A DNA stretch of 64,000 nt from Diphasiastrum complanatum (taxonomy: Eukaryota; Streptophyta; Lycopodiopsida; Lycopodiales; Lycopodiaceae), in contig CM055100.1 of NCBI GenBank assembly GCA_029204225.1, positions 6,035,409 to 6,099,408 on the forward strand, in the 5' to 3' direction. Of this stretch, positions 44,788-56,656 are shown one piece after another. The number at the start of each line of letters is the position of its first letter. Position 1 is the stretch's first letter. The notes under the pieces are model-generated. The model was not told the DNA's origin. It did no database searches and worked only from the letters and a program-made list of their open reading frames with translations. The position numbers and the translations under genes were made by a program.

Positions 44788-47700
44788 ATGCCGAGAGAGA
44801 AGGATCCCTTGTGGAATCATGTGACAGTTGCTTCTAATTATGGCACCTCAAGCACTAAGAGGTGGACTTGCAAGTATTGTGGCAAGGACTACACAGGTGG
44901 CCCCACTAGAATAAAGGCACACCTATTGCGTCTACGTAATTATGAGATCGCAGGTTGTGCGCGAGCACCTAACTCATTGATGATACCTGCAGGTCCATCT
45001 ACGGCTACCTCGGAGGGTCATCATTCGCCCACAGGTTGGTAAATCGTGATCGTAAATTGTAATCAATGATTCGGAGCTGTTAATAGTTATAACTTATAAA
45101 TCCATTATCCTGTCACCTGAGTTATTGACAATTGTAAGTTGTTGCTAGATGCTAAATAGAAAATATTTGCATTGATGATTGTGTTGTAAATTATAATTCA
45201 TTGCATATCGTATGTACTTTGACATTACTACAATCTACAGACTACTACAGTCTACCACGATTCATCTATCTCCACTGTAATTTGTCGTAGATTCTAGGAT
45301 AGTAACTAATAATTTGTGGCCATTGGCAATGTGCAACAGTTCCAGCAGGCCCTTCCACATCACAGGTTAGACTCAGAGTCAGAGTGATCTTTTGAACTAG
45401 GTATGGGTGCTCCATCATATCAGATGGTTGGACTGATACCAGGAAACGCCATATTGTACATATATTGGTTTCTTCTTGCTTGGGCACGACGTTCTTGAGA
45501 TCCATCGACATCTCGGGCTTAACCTTGGATGCCCAGACATTGTTTGGATTTATTGACACGGCCATTGTGGAGGTCGGCAAAGAGAATGTTGTGCAGGTAT
45601 TGATTCTTGACTTTCAGTTGTGTAGTGAGAAAGAAAAATGAGTGAAAACTTTTTACTTACACTACTTGTTCAATGTTGCTTCTTGGATCATGGACTTGTC
45701 ACTTCAGAGAAAATCGATGTCAGATGTTCCGATGTTGCATTGATGATTGTTGTGCTTTGCAGGTCATCACCGACAATGCGGCAAATTGTTGCCATGGGGA
45801 AGCTCGTAAATGAAAAGTATCCTTGGATCTTTTGGTCACCCTGTGCTGCACATTGCTTAGACTTCTTGTTTGAGGATATAGCAAAGTTGCCATGGATTGC
45901 AGAGGTACTAGACATAGGCCAGTTCTTGGTGAGGTTTGTCACCAAGAGACCGAGGGTCCTGAGTATGTTCAGGGAGTATTCTAGCCTCGACATATTGAGG
46001 CCTGCCCCCACCAGGTCTACTTTTCTATTCATCAAATTTGATTCAAATTTCATCGCTTAGATTTTTACTATTTACTACTTAGAAGCTAGTACATAGCTTA
46101 CTAGCAACTACTAACTACTTTCGAGACTCCGGTTTCAACCTAAGACCTTGTTATCTGATAATTGCTTTGTTGAAGCTAATACAATTTGCAATCATGATCC
46201 GTTCCAGGTTTGGCTTTATTTTCATTGTTTTGGAGCGCCTCGTGAAGGTGCATGATGGCTTGAGACAGATGGTGGTCTTACAGCCTTGGCGTAAGTGGAG
46301 GCACTCACGAGAGCCTAAGGCTCAGCGATTTGAGAGGATTGTGCTAGCATCTCCTTTTTGGGATGATGCACGGGGCATTATCATAGCGTTGCAGCCTCTT
46401 TACACTGTCCTGCGCCTTACAGATAGAGAGGGCTGCACTTTGGGCCTTCTCTATGAGTTCATGGACAGGCCGGGCGAGCAGATTCGCACCTACTGAAGAG
46501 GTTTGTATTATCATTTATGCATTATCTCTTATCACGATTGATGAGTGTTTATGTAATATGTAGTATGTAGTAATAAGTATGCACCATGTGACATGTATGA
46601 TGTATGTTTTTCAAATTTTATAGGGTTGAAAAAATAAGAGAAAAGTGACAAGCCAGGTGGGAGTGGTTCCATCAGCCTCTACACGCTATGGCTTGCATTC
46701 TTCATCCTCTATGGAGGAATGAAGATCAGTTCCATGATGCAGAGCTCCGACAAGGATGGCGCACATACATTGAGAGGGTCTATCCTGATCCTCTCATGCA
46801 GAATTCACTCAGGGATGATCTCAATGTCTTCATGTATAAGTCCTTAGTCATGACAATTCTCTAACATTTGTTATTTTTTCAAGTCCTTTGTCTTTCTTGA
46901 ATCCCAATGAAGTGAGTGGCCACATTGTCACACTCGGCAGTGGGCACTCACTCATGAATGACCTTCAATGTGCATTGTCACAACACACGTGTGCACTGTA
47001 CAGGCGTGAGGCTCTTGAGTTTGGGTGTCCAGGAGCGTGGGTCAGAGAAGGACAACTACGTCCTGTTTCATGGTGGGACAATATGGGGGTGATTGTGCTC
47101 GCCATATGCATTCTCTCACAGGATTGCACATCGAGTGCATGTGAGAGGAATTGGAGTTTGTTCTCTCTGATTCATACGAAGAGGAGGAACAGGCTTAGTG
47201 TTGCACAATTGGACAAGTTGGTGTATGTGCACGCCAATCTACGGCTTCTGAAGAAGATGAAGGGGGCGAGGGAGCCTATGCAGGTAAATTGTAATTTGAT
47301 AGTTGCAATTATGTTGAACATTGAAATTTGAATCCTTAGTGACATTCTAAATGTGTTGTTCAACTGTCTACATACTGCAGGTAAATCTAGATGACATTGA
47401 TGTGACGAAGGTTCCAGACCTACCACCAAGGTCACAGGAGGTGGAGGACGTGTATGCACTACTCTATGATGACGCCATGCAGTTTGCAGGTGAATTTCAA
47501 GTTCCAATTTCAAGCTTTGAAATTTGAATTAGCCCTTGAACCTTGAGGTTTGGGCCCTTGCAAGTTGGCCCTTGCCACTTGGAAGTTTGAACTTTGAGCT
47601 CCATGCCATGTTCTAAGTAGTAAGTTCTAGCTTTAGAAATTAGAATTGAAACTTGTGATTGTGAATTGTAACCCTTTGCCAATCTCTGCGTGCAGGACCT

Positions 47701-47949
47701 ACCACTCGGGCTGCTGCACGTCGTAGGATAGGGGGAGAGGCTTCCAGTTCTCGAGCCCACGAGGACGAGGAGCCACTAGAAGACGAAGACGATGCAAAGA
47801 CCTCGGAAGATGAAGCCGACAGCGAGGATTCCTCAGAGGATGAGAGTGATCCATCTGATAATGCTGATAGCATCGATGAGGATCCTGCTCCTGAGCCTGC
47901 ACGTACAAGGTCACAGCTTCCACGAGTGACTAAGAGGAGGCTACGTTAG
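44788..47949 (+). pseudogene. hAT transposase gene, eight exons, damaged
   Basis: The transposase would cut the element out and reinsert it. Exon 1 (44788-45034) encodes a BED zinc finger (WTCKYCGKDYTGGPTRIKAH). After it, the stretch that usually precedes DUF659 is missing. DUF659 begins ISDGWTDTRKRHIVHILVSS with exon end 45596; exon 3 (45763-46014) has VITDNAA and CAAHCLDFLFEDI; exon 4 (46208-46500) has ERLVKVHDGLRQM; exon 5 (46624-46833) WFHQPLHAMACILHPLW; exon 6 (46884-47283) the C-terminal dimerisation region (LSQDCTSSACERNWSLFSLI); exon 7 is 47381-47489. Exon 8 (47696-47949) is an acidic Ser/Glu tail. All junctions are GT-AG and phases join. In-frame stops are TGA at 46494-46496 and TGA at 46646-46648, and exon 2's 5' end is unclear. 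It is probably inactive. Confidence 0.85.
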
Positions 47950-48653
47950 GCTTTCGTGACTAGTCTACCTTAGGGGGACTCAAGAGACTGGCCCATTTGT
48001 ATATACTATTTAGTATTTAGTATTCTGGTTAGTTTATAGAAATTAGGAGTTGAATTTGAACTTTGAAGTTTTGAGATTATAAACTTGAGCAGCGTTATTA
48101 CCATTTGGCATTTTATGGATGAGTTAAAACTACATATATGATTCAAGACTCAGGTAACAAGTTTACATTTTGGTAATGTTCAAATGTGGAATGTTTCAAT
48201 TATCAATGTTGAATGTCGAATGGGATTTGTACTCACAGACTACAGCAAGTTGTAAGTTGTAACTCAAGAGTTAATATTTAGAAGTTAGTACTTACTACTT
48301 AGTATTGTAACTTGTTACTTGTAAGTTGTAAGCTATTAGAAGTTAGAACTTAGTACTATAATCTATTACTTGTTAAAAGTTACACAATGCACATTGTATA
48401 CATTGTCATTTTCGTGAAATTTAAATCATTGAATATTTGCTAATCTACCACTAACTAACCATGCACATGGTACATTGGAATATGACATATGTAATATGTA
48501 TGATGTGAGTAGTGACAATAATGTTTTAAAAAAAAACCCTAAAACCGATCGTCAGTTCGAGCATGGAGAAGCCAAATCTTTCCCGATTCAAACTCAATTC
48601 AAACACGGTTCGAAAAGGCGATTCGAAAGGTACCCTCAAACATTGCACAAGTT

Positions 48654-49616
48654 CGTGATCCCGATACGAACCCCAAGGGATCGAGCCTGGCTCGATTCGG
48701 GTATCGTTCGGTCAAAATGGCCCTTCGACGGGAAAGAAACGCAATTAGGTCAAGTGAAATGGACTAGTTTTGCAACTTTCCATCCAACAGCCCCGTTTCT
48801 CCAAACGGGATCCGTTTCAGGTGCCGGCTGTTTCGGCAAGTGGACAACCTCGATAAGAACCTGTCGGAACAGCAGGACGTTGCGTATCGTGCACTTAGCA
48901 ATGCTACACAAGAGGCTAGTTTAGTAGTCAACTCCTAGTTGTTTCTATCTCTCTCTCTATTTTCAGGATTACTTTTGTACACATGATTTTCAGTTAGTGT
49001 CATAGTGTGATGGTGTGTTCTTCCTCTTTCTCTTGGTGATAGCTTATGGTGATTGATTGATAGTGCTCATCAGATTATTGACAGCCATCAAGACTCGTAC
49101 ATCGAAACAGTGGAATGCTCTAAGAACGAAAATAATGTGTCAACTTGGAGATTTATTATAAGTTGGGAACTCCCATCAAACATAAGAAAATGCAAAAGAT
49201 ATCTGCAACGGGACTTGTCAAGTTCACCCAAATTTAAAAGAGGGAACATAGTCAAAAAAAACCTTTGTTTAGTGATGGGAAATCAAAAACATTTAACCAT
49301 ATCCTTATTTAATGTGATGAAGATATCTAGAAGCTTTAATACTTTACAGAACGTATAAGGGGATAAATCTAAAACTGAGAAGCAAAAAATTCTTCGGAGA
49401 AAGATGGCAGCTAAGGCACAAGACACGTTGTAATGTAAACGATCAAGTCATGAGACACTTCTCGTATTTAGTACCAGGCAAATTTTGTTGATTACCATTT
49501 TCCGCAACAAGCATATCACTGTTCTCGAAAATGTGAGAGTGCCTACCTTAGGAAGCAAGCAAATAGCTGCTGCCAAATGCTACCCGAGTCTCCCGGAAAT
49601 TTTACAGTTTGTCTAA
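48654..49616. other. intergenic, nothing recognised
   Basis: The region between the hAT right end and the trihelix gene. 48654-48930 has raised GC and a long open frame without a known domain. 49000-49600 would hold the 3' untranslated region of the minus-strand trihelix gene. Confidence 0.45.
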
Positions 49617-50669
49617 CTACTCTGTTGAAGCTGGATTCCGCGGGGTTACGACTTTCTTCTTCACCTTCTTTTTGAAGGAATCGCAGAAAATTTTGGCAAT
49701 CTGCATCTGTGCACTCATTAGCATTTCCGTGCGCTTTAGTTCCATCTCAACTCGCATGCGATCAGCGTCTTTCTGATGCTCCATCTTGTACTGTTCTATC
49801 TTAAAAATTGTTTCACCAAATGACTTCACTGCAGCTGCTAAATCAGCATCCCCTGCCATCTTGCGCCGCTTTAGACATCCTTTGCCTGAGCCTCCTGGCA
49901 AAGACCCCCCTTTAACTCTGATGTTATCACCAGTATCAACTACATTCCTATCCCTTTTCTTGGGAGTAGTGCACGAGGCATCGTCGTCGTCGTCTTCCAT
50001 TTCAGACTGAACCTCTTTACCTTTAAAACACAGTGGAATGTCTTGCAAGTGGCCTTCAAGGTCATGATCTGTTTTAGCCATATCTAAAAAGCCTCCCTTG
50101 AAGCGGGGACTACAACCTGAAAAAGCCCTGTGATCTACCATCGTCGGATGGCCACCATCGAGAGGATTAGGGATGCCGGATAGCCTTTGCCCGCTGCCCA
50201 TTATAACATCCATTTGAGTGTAATATGGCCACCTTGAAGTCAATTTCCCTGTCTTTTCAAGTAACAACTTTTCCTCCCTGAATTTTCTCTTCAGCTTTTC
50301 CACTTTGCTCTTACACTGCCCCCGCGTCTTGAGTGTCCGGCTTCCATTTGAACGTGATGAAACGTCCATGGCTATCTCCTCCCACTGTGCTTTCTTGATA
50401 TTGCCTCTCATGCACAAGTTCCATCGTGTGCCATATGAATCTAGAAGCGCATTTACCGCACCTTCGCTCCACTGGTGCCCCTCATCCTTGTCGCCAACAC
50501 CCTCCTTGTTGCCATCGATCGCTCCGCCATCCAGAAACTGCAATGGCTGAGGGTTGCACCGGACCAGCACCCCATCCCTAATGTCTTCAGGTATCATTGA
50601 GCCATCACTTTGCATCCCATCTGCCATGTAAAGTGAAGGTGACCGGCTTGATACCAAGCAGGCGTACAT
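49617..50669 (-). CDS. trihelix (GT-like) transcription factor
   Basis: An intronless frame of 350 codons, the only intact host-type gene seen. Residues about 65-150 form a trihelix DNA-binding domain (Myb/SANT-like): QWSEGAVNALLDSYGTRWN, RGNIKKAQWEEIA, QCKSKVEKLKRKFREEK, SRWPYYTQMD. The three spaced Trp (67, 83, 96) are typical. An acidic run (five Asp near 229) and a basic KKRDR segment follow. A long C-terminal helix (VKSFGETIFKIEQYKMEHQK … MELKRTEMLMSAQMQIAKIF) matches the SIP1/ASIL type of trihelix protein. The end, KKKVKKKV, could be a nuclear signal. The protein is probably nuclear and binds promoter GT-type elements. Met15 (ATG at 50627) is an alternative start and may be the real one. 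Codon use and GC exceed the surrounding transposon DNA. Confidence 0.85.
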   Translation of the reverse strand: MYACLVSSRSPSLYMADGMQSDGSMIPEDIRDGVLVRCNPQPLQFLDGGAIDGNKEGVGDKDEGHQWSEGAVNALLDSYGTRWNLCMRGNIKKAQWEEIAMDVSSRSNGSRTLKTRGQCKSKVEKLKRKFREEKLLLEKTGKLTSRWPYYTQMDVIMGSGQRLSGIPNPLDGGHPTMVDHRAFSGCSPRFKGGFLDMAKTDHDLEGHLQDIPLCFKGKEVQSEMEDDDDDASCTTPKKRDRNVVDTGDNIRVKGGSLPGGSGKGCLKRRKMAGDADLAAAVKSFGETIFKIEQYKMEHQKDADRMRVEMELKRTEMLMSAQMQIAKIFCDSFKKKVKKKVVTPRNPASTE

Positions 50670-52133
50670 ATATCAAAGTAACAGGGAGGCCAAAAATGTT
50701 TCACAAAATCTATCACTACATGAAAGAAAGAGAAAATTGGCAAAATGATGAGAAGAGAAACCTAAGCCAGAACACATCTGAAGCTCGCACGGTTAGAAGA
50801 AAAGCCATACCCGTGGATGTAAACCCTAGCACAAAAGGAAGAAAAGGGAATACTCCTTCCAAAGATTAACACCAACACTTCTAATGAAACAACGCAATAA
50901 CGTAAAAACATAGAATCAAATCAAATGCACGGCGATGCTTTAAGGATCGCAACACCGGCGAGAGCTCGCTCCCTCCCTGCCATCCTTCATTTGGTGTGTC
51001 TTGAAGGATTACGCGACCGGGGGTGAAGGCCGTGCCTCGAAGATAAGGGCGGAGTGCCTAGGGGCAGCCCCAAGCCCTCCGTGTAAACTGCTTGCCATTT
51101 CCTTTTTCTTGGCCATTTCACTTACCTTAGGCTTAGGGTGGTTTTAGACTACTTGGCCAGTTCCTTTTGACTTGGCCCTTTCAGGTACCACCCATTTTTT
51201 AAATTTGGCAACTCAGTTTAAGAGCAATTGACCACCCCATTTCACATTTGGCTATTAAGTATTATTAAAGGGTCACAATGTGATTGGCCCATTTTAATCT
51301 TGGCATACGATTCTTCCATTTCATTTAAGGTGTTGTGTTTTGAAATGCAAGCATAAAAGATATAATAAGGTTGAAGGGTGCTCTAAGTTTTTTTTTAAAG
51401 CAATCACCTTTTAACTAAGGTCAAAATTGAAATGCATTTCATTGAAAAGAATATTGCAGTGAAGGGTTAAAAAAACTTCAAAATGCAAGCTAACATGCCA
51501 GGGCAGCTCAGCATGCCAACAAACAAGCAACAATGCATCATATTGTGTGGTGCAGATAAAGAGACAACGTCATTTGGCATGTTTGCTTGCGCACGTGGTA
51601 ATGCCTTTGCATAACAAGACAAACCACTTCAAAGATATTAAAATTAGTTTGTTAGTCCCATGGATATTAAACACCAAAAATACAAAGAATAACAAATTTG
51701 GACAACATTACCAAATCTAAAAGTCGGCCAAGTCTCATTGCATACTCCAGCAGTTTTTTGTCTCGGTCCATTCCAATCGCGTGTCATTGTTGCCCTACAA
51801 GCAAATAATGTTGCGCCACAACCCAAGAATGGACCAACCACCATCCCCGACTTAGGACTAGATAGTCCAATCAAGAAAATTAAAAAAATGGGATCTTTTC
51901 CAACCCTCCACAAAAGGGCTCTTTTGTGATGGGTTCCAATAGTCTTTTTGACAAAGGAAAATGGTGGATCCACATGTCGCTTTGGCAATCATACAATGTA
52001 GTGTCTGTTGGAAGAAGGAAAGAAGATACAATAGTAATGAAAACTATTGCGACAATTGTCATGTTTGCTCTTTTAGTAACTAACTTTAAAATCATTAGTA
52101 TTAAAGTGATTTCGTAGACAAACAATTATAGAG
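50670..52133. other. upstream region of the trihelix gene, otherwise empty
   Basis: 50670-51090 is relatively GC-rich with AAACCCTAG (telo-box-like) near 50821 and plausible 5' untranslated or promoter sequence for the minus-strand gene. 51100-51420 has repeated CTTGGCCAGTT-type motifs. From 51430 to 52133 there is AT-rich DNA without a recognisable gene. Confidence 0.45.
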
Positions 52134-54045
52134 TGTAATTGATAGATATATAATATTGCAGTATCGAACCATTCGACAACTCAGACTAATCAATAAGAGA
52201 TTCAACATATACAAACAAATTCTAAGAAGCTTGCATACATAATTAACATAATACTAAACACAATAGAAAAGTATGATTGATTCAGTAAGTAGCATGTACA
52301 AATCAGATAATGCAAGTACAAAACAATAGTGGATGAGGTTGTGTACTCTAAACTATCTCTAAGTAATTGATAACTCTGTCTAAAGCACTTTCGTTGATAA
52401 GCAATAAGCGTTGCTAGTAATATTCAACGTAGAAACTCTGTTATTAGTGTCTCTCTAATGCAGTTATTTATACTAATGAGGAATGTCGCTTAGGCTTATC
52501 CAATTAGGACAACTAATTAGGTCGTGGATCACAATTGAAGCTTAGCCACAATGCGCTATTGTCATCCAATTAGGACTTCCTAAAAATTCACTTGCTAAAC
52601 AACTTGGGTAAGTCGTCAGCTTCACAACAGATGGAAATAACATTCAACACCTTCGATAGTTCGTCGTTGTCGAAGCCACCTGTTAAGCGACTCCCGTGTA
52701 TTTCTGCAGAACTACGAAGCTGGATAAATAAATGGATGTAGATTAATTATAGGATTATGGGAGAATAATTCAATAGTCCCTCTTAATCTAAATCCATGGA
52801 TGCTTTGACCTTCAAACTTAGTTTTGCACAAAACTTCTTGTGTGAATCCAAGCTTAGTGCCTTAATAAAAATATCAGTTTTCATGTCTTGCGTTCGACAA
52901 TACTCCCAAGTTTACTTCTTCTTGGAATGAAATATGGGGTTGGCTGATAAAGCAATAGCACTTTGATTATCACAAAATAAAATTGTCGGAGCATATTGTT
53001 ACAAAAAACATTCGAAAGTAAACTTCTCAACCACACTTATTCCTTCATAGCTTGAGAGACTACGATATACTCTTATTCGGTAGATGATAGAGTTATCGAA
53101 GTTTGCTTGAGACTGTTCCATGAAATAGGATCGTTGTTGAGGAAGAATGTAAATCCAGATGTGGATTTACAAGTGTCTACATCTCCTGTCCAACTTGCAT
53201 CTAAATAACCACTGAGAATATTGAGTTTGTCATTGTCGACTGCTCCATAACAAATGCATAGGTCCATAGTAGCTCAAATGTATCTCATAACCCTGATGAG
53301 GCCCTTCCAATGTGTAATTCCAAGATTATCCATAAACTGACTTAAGGACCTGACAACAAAAGCTATGTCTAGTATGGTATAGATCATTGCGTACATAAGA
53401 GAATCTACCATCGAATGATAAGGGTACTCACACATCTGCTTCTTCTTCTCTAATGTCTAAGAACACTACTCCTTCAACAATTTGAATCCTGGCTCCATCA
53501 GTGAGTGAGCTAACTTGCAATTCATCATATTATATCTGATCAACATATTGTAAATGTCTCTCTGCTAAGTAATGTAGATCAACTTCTGCTTTGTCTCTTT
53601 GGATTTGAATACTTAAACAATATTGAGCTTCGTCCAAATATGTCATGTCAAATTCTGAAGACAATAGTTGTTTCTCATCTTTTATTAGTTTGACACTGTT
53701 ACTGAAGAAAAGTGTGTCATCCACATAAAAAGTGATAATAATAAAATATTGTTGTACTGACTTGAAGTAGACATTCGAGCCTAAATGTTTGGTTCATAGT
53801 CATAATTAATTAGAAAAGTGTTGATCCTCTGGAACCATGCTCTGGCATATTGCTTCAAGCCGTAAAGTGCTTTATGGAGTTTACATACATGATTATTTTT
53901 GTCTTCAGTTATATAGCCTTTGGGTTGTATCATGTAGATGTCTTATTCGATAACTCCATTAAAATAGGTTGTCTTACATCCATCTGATGTATCTCTAAAT
54001 CGGCTGTAGCATATGACAGTAGAAGTCTGATTGAAGAATGCTCAA
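52134..54045 (-). mobile_element. copia element K, 3' end (X-related)
   Basis: Minus strand: RT (from 54045), RNase H, purine tract (AAGAGGGAC, 52785-52776), and an LTR starting TATTGAATTATTCTCC at 52775 and ending near 52134. The LTR is a diverged relative of family X (ACAATAGTGGATGAGG corresponds to ACAATAGCGGACGAAA). The element is truncated within RT at a junction with L. Confidence 0.72.
52786..54045 (-). pseudogene. RT and RNase H of K
   Basis: Minus strand: SSIRLLLSYAT, HQMDV, DIYMIQPKGYITED, CKLHKALYGLKQYARAWFQR, MDDTLFFSNS (the catalytic YVDD block, frameshifted), SSEFDMTYLDEAQYCLSIQI, MDLCICYGAVDNDKLNILSG, YLDASWTGDVDTCKSTSG (RNase H Asp), TSITLSSTE (Glu). Similar to X6 throughout, with numerous stops and frameshifts. 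Confidence 0.82.
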
Positions 54046-54207
54046 CCAAAATGACTTTTTCCAAGAGTCTACTCAAAAGTCAAGTTCACACTTGTGTAGA
54101 TCTATCTAAAATGAATCCAACTTTATACAAGTACTTTTTCTACCTCCTTTCATATGTGGGAACAAGCTCCACATGTGTGAGATCTCAACATAATCTAGAT
54201 CTCAAGT

Positions 54208-55070
54208 TTAACCATTTCTTGTCAATATGATATCATCAACATAAACAACCAATATGATGATCTTTCCATCATTACACTTGATGTACAAAGAAGGTTTATA
54301 AGAACTACTCACAAAGCCAAGAAAGTAGAGATAGTTATGCAACCTAGAGTACCAAGCTCTAGGTGCTTGCTTAAGGCCATATAGGCTCTTCTTCAAGTGG
54401 CAAACCTTGTCTTCCTCTCCATCCTTGATGAAGCCCTCGGGTTGCAACATGTATATCTCCTCCTCCAAGTAGTCATTAAGAAATGCATTGGTAACATCCA
54501 TTTGAAAGAGATGCACAAAGTAGCAACACGAAGGATCAATCTAATTGTTACAAGCTTTGCTACAGATGCAAATGTTTCTTCATAATCTATGCCTTTAGTT
54601 TGAAGACACCCTTTAGCAACAAGTATAGTTTTGTACTTATTTATAGATCCATCTTGATTGTACTTTAATATATAAATCCACTTACATGCAAGTGGCTTCT
54701 TCCCGTTTGGAAGGTATACAAGATTCCAAGTTTGATTATCTACTAAAGCATCAAACTCTACTTGCATTGCATCTCTCCAAACATGTGATTTGCTAGCATC
54801 TTCAAACCTTGACGGCTCTTCAAGCAATGTCATTAGAAAAGAGTAAGAGATAGAAGGACTTGAGTCTTCCCTTTGCTTTCCCTTTTCAAGATAGGTAAGC
54901 CTTGATGGCTCTACCTTGTTCCTTGTAGATCTCCTGGGCCCCTTTGGCTCTTGATATTGATCCTTCAAAAGCACATATTCATAAAGCTTCTCCTCGGATC
55001 TTGCAAGATCTAGGACACATAGAGGATTAGATGCACTTGAATGGATCTTAGAGCATTGCAAATAAGACAT
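54208..55070 (-). pseudogene. RT of L, truncated
   Basis: Minus strand, two overlapping frames: HVWRDAMQVEFDALVDNQTW, CKWIYILKYNQDGSINKYK, GIDYEETFASVAKLVTIRL, then by frameshift QMDVTNAFLNDYLEEEIYML, CHLKKSLYGLKQAPRAWYSR, VVYVDDIILTRNG. The catalytic YVDD is present; the coding sequence ends just after it. Confidence 0.85.
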
Positions 55071-55826
55071 CCTTACTAACTTTCACTTTCTTTGAAATAG
55101 GATAAAAATTCCTATAACCTTTGCTATTTTCACTATAGCCTACAAAAATCCCTTTGAAAGAAGTTGCATCCTCTTTCTTTCTAGTTTCCAAATGAATGTG
55201 GACATAACACATACATCCAAAGACTTTCAAATATTTTACATTTGGCTTATTGTCATACAAAGTTTGATATGGTGAGATCCCATTAATGGCACTACTTGGA
55301 AGATTATTACATAAATAGTTAGTACATGTTATGGCCTCTGCCCAAAATGAGATGGTAGAGATGCATCCAGCCTTAAAGACTTTGCACACTCATAGGCTTC
55401 TATTTTTCCTCGCGGCCACCCCATTTTGTTGGGGGGTGTAGGAGCATGTGTACTCTCTTTTAATGCCATTACTCTCACAAAAATCTCTCATTCTATTGGA
55501 GATATATTCTCCTCCATTATCAAATCTTAAGCAAGATATTTAAACTTTACAAAAGCTTCATATACAAGACGTTTCTTTGACAATAGATCTATCCAAGTAT
55601 ATCTAGTACAATCATCTATGAAAGTCACACACATTAAAGCACCTCCATTACTTTCATGAAAAAAAAAGTGTGCATCCGAATGAATGAGATCTAATGGAGA
55701 GGTAGATCTTGACAAGGATATATTGTAGGATGTCTTATGAGACTTTGCAAGGCCACAAGCCTCACATACTTTGTCACATCTTGAGAATGATTTGGGGAGG
55801 CCGAGAGCAAGCTCCTTGTCTTTCAT
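55048..55826 (-). pseudogene. integrase of L
   Basis: Minus strand: CEACGLAKSHKTS (CxxC), LDLIHSDAHFFFHESNGGAL (first Asp), FIDDCTRYTWIDLLSKKR, a frameshift, CLRFDNGGEYISNRMR (second Asp), then disrupted sequence where the Glu block should be, and AITCTNYLCNNLPSSAINGI, YLKVFGCMCYVHIHLETRKK, GIFVGYSENSKGY. The HHCC half lies in another frame (ELWHERQG at about 55835). Confidence 0.83.
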
Positions 55827-56175
55827 GCCATAGCTCCACCTTTGTCATCTCCTCCCTAACAATGTTCACACTTTCAATGGCCACATTAGTATCCAACTTA
55901 AAAAGTCTTCCTTGCTTAATGCCACTAGCTATGCACTTAATGCCACTAGTTATGCACTTATCACTTTTCAAGATGGAACAAACTCCACTCTTGAAATGTA
56001 CATCTAGTGCATTATCCATCAATTGTCCCCAACACTAAGCAAATTTTTAGTAATGGTTGGAGCATACAAGACATTATCTAGATCTATCCTTTTAGATGAT
56101 CCTAAGCATAATGAACTGCCTCCAATACCATCTTTTTTACATTCTTGATCACTAGCAATGTAGATAGATTTCTTA
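55774..56175 (-). pseudogene. protease end and pre-integrase region of L
   Basis: Minus strand: KSIYIASDQECKKDGIG, NVLYAPTITKNLLSVGDN, stop, VHFKSGVCSILKSDK, GRLFKLDTNVA, VELWHERQG. It includes a short in-frame duplication (CITSGIK/CIASGIK). The protease active site itself is not present. Confidence 0.75.
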
Positions 56176-56405
56176 GAATCATTACAAGAAAGTAAAGTAG
56201 AATGGACCTAGATCTAGACAATGCACTAAAAAGCATAAATTTTGGACTAGTATGCAAGATTTTGGACCAAAAAACAAGTAAGGAACTTGTTTTGACATCT
56301 ACTGTATGGTACACCTGCAGCCCACAAATCGATCTGGACCAAAACAAATCAAGCTATCACTCTCTTATATCATTACATGTGTCTTGATACTAGGCTCTGA
56401 TACCA

Positions 56406-56656
56406 TGTGAATTTTCTAATTTTAGGACAATGATTGATTGTACTAATCAATCTACAAATCAAAGGATTCACCAAGTTCTATTGGTAGGCCAATTTTAAGA
56501 CACCTTCCTTTTTATGCAGTTTGTGAATACTCTATATGTACAGTGTTTCTTTGTAATCTATTAACTTTTGTTGTGTCATCTTTGAGAGCTTGTGAGGATT
56601 GGCTATGGTGATTGTGTGATGTGATCTGCATACTGCACTAGATCCTAATAGAATTT
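56406..56656 (-). repeat. LTR piece of L
   Basis: It starts TGTGAATTTTCTAATTTTAGG next to the reverse-oriented primer site. The far end is unclear because a plus-oriented primer site begins at about 56661, so two elements may meet here. Confidence 0.45.

Larger units (their letters stand above)
43811..48645 (+). mobile_element. hAT DNA transposon with 8-bp duplication
   Basis: 4835 bp bounded by the perfect duplication CACAAGTT (43803-43810 and 48646-48653), the size diagnostic for hAT. The terminal inverted repeat is CAATGTT, followed on both sides by imperfect AT/GATTCG-rich subterminal repeats (CGCGATTCG and GGTTCGAACC on the left, GGTTCGAAAAGGCGATTCG on the right). It encloses one plus-strand transposase gene with introns (44788-47949). 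Long (GA)n and (TG)n runs fill the space upstream of the gene. Confidence 0.9.
54046..56405 (-). mobile_element. copia element L, 5' two-thirds
   Basis: Minus strand: LTR piece (from 56656), primer site TGGTATCAGAGC (56405-56394), then protease-end, integrase and RT until about 54208. No gag zinc knuckle or protease active site is seen because a deletion lies between the leader and the protease end. Its RT and integrase resemble F (SWYSRL, YVDDIILTR), so it belongs to the B/D/F group. The 3' third is missing. Confidence 0.75.

Noticed and set aside
48475-48924. 149-codon plus-strand frame crossing the hAT right end
   Set aside because: It spans the transposon boundary and target duplication, so it cannot be an ancestral gene frame; no domain seen.
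50305-50550. Frames antisense to the trihelix gene
   Set aside because: Shadows of the 350-codon gene, which has clear domain conservation on the minus strand.
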